From NCBI RefSeq assembly GCF_005938675.2, contig NZ_VCCH02000055.1, forward strand, positions 1 through 56,370: a DNA stretch of 56,370 bases, read 5' to 3'. The notes under the pieces were generated by a model. It had not been told where the DNA came from and made no database searches. It was given only the letters and a program-made list of their open reading frames with translations. Origin of the DNA: Mycobacterium sp. KBS0706. GTDB taxonomy: Bacteria > Pseudomonadota > Alphaproteobacteria > DSM-16000 > Inquilinaceae. This document shows, in pieces, positions 1 to 6,234 of this stretch (positions within the stretch are counted from its first letter, which is position 1; each line of letters starts with the position of its first letter). Position numbers and translations under genes: made by a program.

Positions 1-80
1 GATCGAAGGGAGCCGGCACGGCTGGTCGGGATCGTTACGGGGTTGTCGCAATCCTTCGAGGCCGGCCCTGAGGGCACCAA

Positions 81-120
81 ACCCCTCCCCCTGGCCCCCT
101 CCCGCAAGGGGAGGGGGAGG
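81..120. repeat. C/G-tract palindromic intergenic repeat, copy 1
   Basis: A run of C-tracts followed by G-tracts around the core CTCCCGCAAGGGGAG can fold on itself. Closely similar copies lie at 52128-52167 and 52241-52276, so this is a dispersed intergenic element rather than part of a gene. It lies just past the stop codon of the minus-strand aldolase gene and could also act as a stem at its transcript end, but no T-tract follows. Bases 1-127 otherwise hold no supported gene. Confidence 0.6.
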
Positions 121-127
121 ATGAAAC

Positions 128-1024
128 TCAGCCCTTCGCCGTCGACGCCCGGTAGATCTCGTCTACGGCCTTCCCCAGCGCGGCGTTGAACTCCGCGTCG
201 CTCATGTCGCGCTTCAACTCCTCGACCAAAGCACGCGAGAAGCTGGCGATCATGCCGGGGTTGGCGGCCAGGCGGCGGCAGGCGTCGGCGCGGGTGTAGC
301 CGCCGGACAGCGCCACCACCCGCTCCACCGCCTTGTGCGCGATCAGCTCGGCATAGAAGCCCGGCTCCTCCGGGATGGTCAGCTTCAGCATCACCCGCCG
401 CCCGGCCGGCAGCTTGTCCAGCCCCTTCAGGATCTCGGCCCGCAGGATCCGCTCGGCCCCGGCCTTGTCCGGGCTCTTGATCAGCACCTCCGGCTCCAGG
501 ATCGGCATCAGCCCGTGGGCGGAGACCTGCGCCCCGAACTCGAACTGCTGCGCCACCAGCGCGGCGATGCCGCTCTGCGACGCCAGGTTGGCGACCGACC
601 GCGCCTTGGTGCCGTAGACGCCCAGCGCCTTCGCCCGCTCCAGCAGCGCATCCAGCCCCGGGATCGGCTTCATCAGGCTGACGCCATCGGCCTCGGGGTG
701 CAGCCCCTTGTCGATCTTCAGGAACGGCACCACGCCGCGCTCCTGCCACAGGAAGGTCGGCACCGGCTTGCCCTCGGCCTGCCCGTCCATGGTCTTCTCG
801 AACAGGATCGCGCCGATCACCTTGTCGCCGGTGAAGGCCGGCGCGGTCATGATCCGCACCCGCATCTCATGCATCAGCCGGAACATCTCGTCATCGCCGC
901 TATAGGCGCTGTCCGGGATGCCGTACAGCCGCAGCGCGCCGGGGGTCGACCCGCCGCTCTGGTCCAGCGCGGCGATGAAGCCCGGCTTCTCCGACATCTG
1001 CGCCGCCATCGCGTCCTGGGTCAT
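128..1024 (-). CDS. fda: Fructose-bisphosphate aldolase class I
   Basis: Cytoplasmic glycolytic/gluconeogenic enzyme that cleaves fructose 1,6-bisphosphate to dihydroxyacetone phosphate and glyceraldehyde 3-phosphate through a Schiff base, without metal. The 298-residue product matches the short bacterial class I family (Staphylococcus Fda type) throughout: GFIAALDQSGGSTP near residues 15-28, GAILFE near 71-76, GTKARS near 138-143, the Schiff-base lysine K214 in VMLKLTIPEE, and VVALSGGY near 236-243. An AGGAGG at 1031-1036 sits 6 nt before the ATG at 1024. The ATG at 1030 touches that AGGAGG directly and is therefore less likely. The gene is divergent from the solute-binding protein gene at 1238, and a 15-bp palindrome lies between them. 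Confidence 0.93.
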   Translation of the reverse strand: MTQDAMAAQMSEKPGFIAALDQSGGSTPGALRLYGIPDSAYSGDDEMFRLMHEMRVRIMTAPAFTGDKVIGAILFEKTMDGQAEGKPVPTFLWQERGVVPFLKIDKGLHPEADGVSLMKPIPGLDALLERAKALGVYGTKARSVANLASQSGIAALVAQQFEFGAQVSAHGLMPILEPEVLIKSPDKAGAERILRAEILKGLDKLPAGRRVMLKLTIPEEPGFYAELIAHKAVERVVALSGGYTRADACRRLAANPGMIASFSRALVEELKRDMSDAEFNAALGKAVDEIYRASTAKG

Positions 1025-1148
1025 CGTCATCCTCCTGGTTCCGGCCCGGGCGGGAGGCAGCGCCTCGACCGCCGGCCTGTGGGGTGGCCCCCGTTGTGGC
1101 ATGGCGGCGGCAACCGGCGCAATCCTCGGCCGCCCACGGCCCAAATTC

Positions 1149-1163
1149 ACGACAACTTGTCGT
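1149..1163. promoter_or_regulatory. 15-bp perfect palindrome, candidate operator
   Basis: ACGACAACTTGTCGT reads the same on both strands apart from its central base. It lies in the 213-bp gap between the divergent aldolase (start 1024) and solute-binding protein (start 1238) genes, 74 bp upstream of the latter. Its size and symmetry suit a dimeric repressor such as a GntR- or LacI-type protein. No regulator gene is adjacent, so the identity of the binder is unknown. Confidence 0.4.
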
Positions 1164-1237
1164 TTATCCAACTGATTCTACCTTGCCGCACCTCGCCGCT
1201 CGGCTAGACTGGACCGACCCTGCCCTCGAGGTCCATC

Positions 1238-2851
1238 ATGCCCGCCCGCCTGCCGCTGTCCCGTCGTGCCCTCCTGTCCGGCGTCGGCGCCGCGGCGATG
1301 CTGTCGGCGGTGCGCCCGCACGGCGCCTGGGCGCAGGACCCGGTCAAGGGCGGCACCCTGACCGTCGCGGCGGACACCGAGCCGCGCAACCTGAATCCCG
1401 CCCTGGTCGCCTCCAATGGTGTCTTCTATGTCGCCAGCAAGGTGATCGAGCCGCTGGCCGAGATGGCCTATGACGGCAAGCTGACCCCGCTCCTGGCCAC
1501 CGCCTGGCAGGGCAGCGCCGACGGCAAGTCCGTCACCTTCACCCTGCGCGACGGCGTCACCTGGCATGACGGCAAGCCCTTCACCTCGGCCGACGTCGCC
1601 TTCTCCGCCATCTGGCTGTGGAGCAAGCGGCAGAATCTCGGCCGGGTCGTGTTCAAGGACCTCGAAGGGGTGGACACGCCGGACGACCGCACCGTCGTCC
1701 TGCGCTTTGCCACGCCGATTCCGCTGCAGCTGGTCGAGAACGCGCTGCCCGCCCTCACCGCCGTGGTGCCGAAGCACCTCTACGAGGGCGTCGACATCGA
1801 GACCAACCCGCACAACGAGCAGCTGGTCGGCACCGGCCCCTTCCGCTACGGCGAGCACAAGCCGGGCGAATACTACCTGCTGGAGCGGAACCCGAATTAC
1901 TGGGGCCAGGGCGGCCTGCCGTATCTCGATCGCATCGTCTACCGCGTGCTGCCGGACCGCGGCGCCGTCGTCGCGGCGCATGAGGCGGGCGAGATCCAGC
2001 TCTCCGCCTTCTCCGCCGTGCCGCTGGAGGAGCTGGAGCGGCTGAAGGGCATCCCGGACCTCGCGGTGGTGCGCAAGGGCTATGAGGGCATCACCTACCA
2101 GCTGACGGTCGAGATCAACCACCGCCGCAAGGAGCTGGCGGATGTCCGCGTGCGCCGCGCCATCGCCCATGCGATCGACCAGAACTATGTCGTCGGCACC
2201 ATCTTCCGCAGCTATGCGGCGGCCGCCACCGGCCCGGTGCCGAAGACCGGCGTGCCCTTCTACACGCCGGACGTGCCGACCTACCCGTTCGACCCGAAGC
2301 GGGCCGAGGCCCTGCTGGACGAGGCCGGCTATCCCCGCAAGGATGGCGGCACCCGCTTCGCCCTGCGCCTCTTACCGGCGCCGTGGTTCGAGCAGACCCG
2401 CCAGATGGGCGACTATCTGCGCCAGGCGCTGCAGGCGGTGGGCATCGATGCGACGCTGGTGACCAACGACGCGGCCGGCCACACCAAGGCGGTCTACACC
2501 GACCACGCCTTCGACCTGGCGATCGGCTCGCCGGTCTACCGCAACGACCCGGCGATCTCGACCACCATCCTCTACCGCGGCGGCCTGCCGGACGGTGTGC
2601 CGTTCTCGAACCAGTACGGCTACAACGACCCGGCGATGAACGACCTGATCGACCGGGCGGCGGTGGAGCTCGACCCGGCGAAGCGCATCGACCTGTACAA
2701 GCAGTTCCAGGTGCGCGCCGCCGACCAGCAGCCGCTGATCGTGGCCGCCGAGTTCACCTTCATCACCGTCGCCAGCCGCCGGCTGCACAACATCGCCACC
2801 AATCCGCGATGGGCGACCTCGTCCTGGGCGGATACGTGGCTGGAGATTTGA
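1238..2851 (+). CDS. Peptide-type ABC transporter substrate-binding protein (SBP_bac_5), Tat-exported
   Basis: Periplasmic solute receptor of the DppA/OppA family (cluster C, SBP_bac_5), 537 aa as usual for the family. The N-terminus has a twin-arginine signal (LSRRALLSG, then a hydrophobic stretch ending AWAQ, residues 7-33). Family hallmarks follow: GGTLTVAADTEPRNLNP, FTLRDGVTWHDGKPFTSADV and GTGPFRYGEHKPGEYYLLERNPNYW. GAGG at 1228-1231 lies 6 nt before the ATG. The ligand (peptide, opine or other) cannot be read from sequence. No permease genes follow directly. The nearest are at 11126-14799, in the same orientation and without their own binding protein, so this is the likely partner. Confidence 0.93.
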   Translation: MPARLPLSRRALLSGVGAAAMLSAVRPHGAWAQDPVKGGTLTVAADTEPRNLNPALVASNGVFYVASKVIEPLAEMAYDGKLTPLLATAWQGSADGKSVTFTLRDGVTWHDGKPFTSADVAFSAIWLWSKRQNLGRVVFKDLEGVDTPDDRTVVLRFATPIPLQLVENALPALTAVVPKHLYEGVDIETNPHNEQLVGTGPFRYGEHKPGEYYLLERNPNYWGQGGLPYLDRIVYRVLPDRGAVVAAHEAGEIQLSAFSAVPLEELERLKGIPDLAVVRKGYEGITYQLTVEINHRRKELADVRVRRAIAHAIDQNYVVGTIFRSYAAAATGPVPKTGVPFYTPDVPTYPFDPKRAEALLDEAGYPRKDGGTRFALRLLPAPWFEQTRQMGDYLRQALQAVGIDATLVTNDAAGHTKAVYTDHAFDLAIGSPVYRNDPAISTTILYRGGLPDGVPFSNQYGYNDPAMNDLIDRAAVELDPAKRIDLYKQFQVRAADQQPLIVAAEFTFITVASRRLHNIATNPRWATSSWADTWLEI

Positions 2852-2978
2852 GGCCTCGGTTCCCGCCAGCCTCTCCTACCGTCATCGCGAGCCCCGCAGG
2901 GGCGCGGCGATCCAGCGGCACCATCGTCGAGGTTGGCGACTGTCCGGTGTAGTAATACCAGCGATCGCATGAAAAGAT

Positions 2979-3124
2979 CGTCATTGCGAGCGCAGCGAAG
3001 CAATCCATCGGGCAGTCCGAGCGGAGGCATGGATTGCTTCGTCGGCTTCGCCTCCTCTTGAAGAAGTTAAAACTTTCTTTCCCTTCGGGGAGCCGCGCAG
3101 CGGCGTTGGAGGCTCGCAATGACG
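2979..3124. repeat. Inverted-repeat-bounded intergenic element (CGTCATTGCGAG type)
   Basis: CGTCATTGCGAG at 2979-2990 is repeated in perfect inverted form as CTCGCAATGACG at 3113-3124. Inside, GCAATCCAT at 3000-3008 pairs with ATGGATTGC at 3029-3037. Shorter relatives occur at 37467-37508, 27039-27074 and 54682-54767, and a partial one near 2880-2920 (GTCATCGCGAGCCCCGCAGGGGCGCGGCGATCC-like). The whole 342-bp gap 2852-3193 is made of such repeats; no gene is supported in it. Confidence 0.75.
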
Positions 3125-3193
3125 GTTCTCTTGCACGAGAGTCCGATCGCGGGCTCGCTGGTATAAGATGTCTCCATCGAACGGAGGCGCCGC

Positions 3194-3448
3194 ATGCCGA
3201 CCACCCTCTCCAGCCGCGAATTCAACCAGGACCCCAGCCGGGCCAAGAAGCTCGCCGGCAACGGGCCGGTGTTCATCACCGACCGCGGCCGGCCGGCCCA
3301 TGTGCTGCTGACGATCGAGGACTACCGCAAGCTGGCCGGCGGCGAGCGCAGCATCATCGACATGCTGGCGATGCCGGGCCAGGAGGACATCGAGTTCGGC
3401 CCGCCGCGCCTGGACGGCCCGCTGCACCGGCCGGCCGACCTGTCCTGA
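3194..3448 (+). CDS. Type II toxin-antitoxin antitoxin, Phd/YefM family (orphan)
   Basis: An 84-residue protein with the Phd/YefM N-terminal DNA-binding pattern (TLSSREFNQDPSRAKK, GPVFITDRGRPAHVLLTIEDYRKL) and a C-terminal tail (IIDMLAMPGQEDIEFGPPRLDG) of the kind that wraps a VapC/PIN toxin. GGAGG at 3182-3186 precedes the ATG. In this family the PIN-domain toxin usually begins at or just after the antitoxin stop codon. Here no such reading frame follows and A/T-richer island DNA starts within about 30-40 bp. The toxin has apparently been lost or displaced. Confidence 0.85.
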   Translation: MPTTLSSREFNQDPSRAKKLAGNGPVFITDRGRPAHVLLTIEDYRKLAGGERSIIDMLAMPGQEDIEFGPPRLDGPLHRPADLS

Positions 3449-3451
3449 GGC
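3442..3451 (+). repeat. 10-bp direct repeat at island edge (left copy)
   Basis: GTCCTGAGGC spans the antitoxin stop codon and recurs in the same orientation at 8084-8093, close to the stop codon of the last island gene. The two copies bracket the A/T-richer segment. A 10-bp match can arise by chance, so this is only suggestive of an insertion footprint. Confidence 0.3.
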
Positions 3452-3597
3452 ACCAGGCTAGCCAAAGCGCCTTCGCCAGTTAGTGGGCTTCTCGCTGCAG
3501 CCCTTTCCACTGCGTTGCCAGCATCCCATAGCGGATCGCTATGGACTCTTGCTCAATAGCTATTTCTAATTGACGCGTTTTCGTAAGAGGCATTTCG

Positions 3598-4047
3598 ATG
3601 GGTATATTTTCATTCCTGTTTGGAGACTCTAAGTCCAAGGCTGCTCCACAGGCTCGCATCAAATGGCGCGAGGGCTCGTTCCCCATGCAGGCCGTGGGAG
3701 AGAGTAACTATCAAGAAGCCTTGGTCGCGATCTGTGGCGCCCACACTCGCCATGGTCACGAAGGTGAGTATGACGCATTGATTGAGTGCGAGCCCGCCAA
3801 TCACCATGACCCCAATGCGATTATGGTGAAAATTCAGGGGCGTAAGGTCGGCTATCTCTCGCGCGAGCAAGCTCAGCGTGTCGGCCAACAGATGCGGGAA
3901 GCTGGACTGAAGGCAGCGACCTGCTTGGCGCGAGTGCGTGGCGGCTGGCGCACCAATCAATACGACGAAGGGCACTACGGCGTCAATTTGGCGATACCCA
4001 ATCTCGGACGGATCGATTTCGGCATTGGTGTGAAAGCACCTGATTAG
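3598..4047 (+). CDS. HIRAN-domain protein
   Basis: A 149-residue cytoplasmic protein. Residues about 27-120 (FPMQAVGESNYQEALVAIC, then LIECEPANHHDPNAIMVKIQGRKVGYLSREQAQRV) carry the HIRAN pattern of a variable first strand, E-P-x-N-x-x-D-x-N-A-I and G-x-x-V-G-Y-L. HIRAN domains are DNA-binding modules that recognise DNA ends or damaged DNA, often fused to SNF2 helicases or nucleases; here it stands alone. AAGAGG at 3584-3589 lies 8 nt before the ATG. The gene is clearly A/T-richer than its core neighbours and is followed 57 bp later by the large ATPase, suggesting one transcription unit. DNA binding is inferred from the family. Confidence 0.8.
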   Translation: MGIFSFLFGDSKSKAAPQARIKWREGSFPMQAVGESNYQEALVAICGAHTRHGHEGEYDALIECEPANHHDPNAIMVKIQGRKVGYLSREQAQRVGQQMREAGLKAATCLARVRGGWRTNQYDEGHYGVNLAIPNLGRIDFGIGVKAPD

Positions 4048-4104
4048 ACATCACTGCTGTAGTGAGTTCTGAAGATTTGAAATTCATGCTGATTGGCTAA
4101 TGCG

Positions 4105-6234
4105 ATGGATGAGAAGATTGAACCGATACGCCTTGAGGATCACAGCCTGGATGAAGCTATTCGATTAATAGTGGCGGGCGCGCCAATTCATCGCGCCAAA
4201 GAGACGGTCTTTCGGCTCGATACAGATGATAAGCGTAAAGCGTTTGCCTTCTACGGACGCAATCGCGACCTGTGGCCGCGGAATCGAACTGTTCAGGCAA
4301 AGGAGATTGAGGGACTGCTCACGGCTCTCGAAGCGGAACTGTCGGTGGCTAAGACGCAGATCTCTCGCCCGACCAGGGAGAAATCAGTCTGGCATTTGAA
4401 ACGCATAGAGGCGCATCGTTTTGGCGGGCTGCACCAACATTTGGGGCCAAGCGGTGAGGACCCGCACAGTCTTGTACTCAATCTTGATAAGGAAATTACG
4501 CTAATCGGCGGATTTAACGGCGCCGGAAAAACCGCCCTGTTAAGCGCGGTGATCTGGTGCCTGACCGGTAAGGCTTTGCGCTCGCAGCACATGCCGAATG
4601 AGGTGCACGAGCCTATGGTGGTTGAATGGTCAGCCCAAGATGATGAGGCCAGTAGCGAAGAGAGCAGCCGACCTGAGATCGCCGTGCCACCGATCGTTCC
4701 TATTCCCTCGGCTGATAATCTCGAAAAGCTAGGCGATCAGCCGAAACTCGATACCTGGGTGACGCTGACGTTCAGGCGCGAAGATACGGGTGAGAGCCAT
4801 AGCGTTACGCGCAGGCTGCAAGTATCGGGTAAGAAGCTCACAGCACCTGTGGAGGGATTGGACGCGCTCGGGCTATCGGCCCTGGCAATTGAGGTCGGCA
4901 CGCTCATGCCCGGCGTCGCGGCGCATATGCGCTTCGACGAGAAGACCGACTTCACTCAGGCCGTCTCGCAGCTAACCGGACTGAAACCGCTCGAGGAGCT
5001 TGGGCAGCGCTCAAGTCGACTCGTCAACCGTCTGCGAACTGCAGAAAGGCGTGCAACGGAGGAAAAGCGCAATCAAAAATCGAAAGACTTCACAAGTAGG
5101 CTGCAGACTCTTGTCGAGAGCTGGGAGGAACATCCTGATCTTGGGACGCCGCCTGGCATTCTGATGCCCGGCGAAAGGGGTGGGGAAGACGAGGCCGACT
5201 GTGCCTCCTCCGTTGCTGCCGCGCGGAAACTTTTGCAGGAGCTGCAAAGTGAAATGACGTCCGCGATGGAAGCCATCCTGGGACAGCGGGTGGAACTGGC
5301 CACGAAGCAGGATGCGGACAGCATTGTCGCCGCGCTTGATTCGGCTGCTGAGCGTCTCAAGGGTAGTGCTTTGCGGGAGTTGCCGTCGGTCGGAGTGATC
5401 CTCTCGCTTTCTGGAGTATCCGAGGAGGACGCGACTGCCGCGTTACGAAGCATCGAGCAAATTCGTACACGGGCACAGGCGCTTTCAAAGCGGCTGGAGG
5501 ACGAGCGGCAGGCAGCACGCTGGCGTTTGTACGCCCGAGTGGGGGCATGGCATCGAGAGCATCATTCCGGTGGCGATATGGCCAATTGTCCCGTTTGTGG
5601 GTCAGATCTCGACAAAGTGCCCGCCGACGCGCTGCTCGACATATCGGTGAAGGCGGCACTTGATCAGTGCCGCGAGGCCGACAGTGATATTGCGAAGACT
5701 GTGTCGGAATGGGAGCGCGACGAGGCAGCTGCGTTTCTGAATGTACTGCCCGAAGACCTGCGTGGTTTTGCTGACAAGTTGCTGCCCGACACGTTGTTGG
5801 CTCTTGTCGGTAGTGGCTATGTGGGCGAGCTTCTCACGCAAAAGGCATTCGCAGGTCGGCTGCAGCCATTGCAAAAGAATGGGCGGCAAGTTTGGGATAT
5901 TGCGGTACGCGAAAGCCCGCTGCCCGATGCGCCGGAGCCGGCAGAAAGCGAGCTTCCTTTACTTTTCGCGGGTGGCGAGTTGCAGAAGCGACTTGCCGCC
6001 GTCGCTCACGCTTTGAGTTTGCGTGCGCACCGAGCAACTGCTCGCGAGGCTTTAGAATGTCTGATGGCGCGCTACATTGGCACTGTGCCGCTTACCCGAG
6101 ATCAAGCAGCCACGGAAGGCGAAGAAAAAAGGGTAAAGCCAGAAGAACCGATCGCTTCGCGAGCAGATCGAAGCCATCCGGCGCGCTGTGCAGAACGCTT
6201 CTCCCATCCTCTCGCTTGTGCGCCAACTCGCTGA
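4105..6234 (+). CDS. Rad50/SMC-like AAA ATPase, N-terminal part (Walker A and zinc-hook-like motif)
   Basis: N-terminal portion of a large P-loop ATPase of the RecN/Rad50/SMC type. Counting from a TTG at 4093, the Walker A GFNGAGKT is at residues 140-147, preceded by a head strand (HLKRIEAHRFGG). A charged helical region follows, and CPVC at residues 499-502 resembles a Rad50 zinc hook. No Walker B is present; it lies in the next gene in another frame, so this product alone lacks half of the ATP site. The ATG at 4105 is used here because neither start has a clear Shine-Dalgarno. The last 25 or so residues (after about 6150) look like out-of-frame reading, arginine-, serine- and proline-rich and unlike the rest. 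Base use is A/T-richer than flanking core genes. Confidence 0.75.
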   Translation: MDEKIEPIRLEDHSLDEAIRLIVAGAPIHRAKETVFRLDTDDKRKAFAFYGRNRDLWPRNRTVQAKEIEGLLTALEAELSVAKTQISRPTREKSVWHLKRIEAHRFGGLHQHLGPSGEDPHSLVLNLDKEITLIGGFNGAGKTALLSAVIWCLTGKALRSQHMPNEVHEPMVVEWSAQDDEASSEESSRPEIAVPPIVPIPSADNLEKLGDQPKLDTWVTLTFRREDTGESHSVTRRLQVSGKKLTAPVEGLDALGLSALAIEVGTLMPGVAAHMRFDEKTDFTQAVSQLTGLKPLEELGQRSSRLVNRLRTAERRATEEKRNQKSKDFTSRLQTLVESWEEHPDLGTPPGILMPGERGGEDEADCASSVAAARKLLQELQSEMTSAMEAILGQRVELATKQDADSIVAALDSAAERLKGSALRELPSVGVILSLSGVSEEDATAALRSIEQIRTRAQALSKRLEDERQAARWRLYARVGAWHREHHSGGDMANCPVCGSDLDKVPADALLDISVKAALDQCREADSDIAKTVSEWERDEAAAFLNVLPEDLRGFADKLLPDTLLALVGSGYVGELLTQKAFAGRLQPLQKNGRQVWDIAVRESPLPDAPEPAESELPLLFAGGELQKRLAAVAHALSLRAHRATAREALECLMARYIGTVPLTRDQAATEGEEKRVKPEEPIASRADRSHPARCAERFSHPLACAPTR

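Noticed and set aside
3480..3592. Minus-strand 37-residue frame (MPLTKTRQLEIAIEQESIAIRYGM and onward) upstream of the HIRAN gene
   Set aside because: It has no Shine-Dalgarno and lies in the promoter region of a better supported gene. It looks protein-like, but nothing else supports it; it could be a remnant at the island edge.
6121..6133. A6G3 run considered as a -1 slippery site joining the two ATPase halves
   Set aside because: A -1 shift from the first frame would enter the third frame, not the frame of the second half, and the second frame meets a TAA at 6134-6136 right after the run. If the halves are joined, the shift must be +1 (or -2) and lie after 6136.
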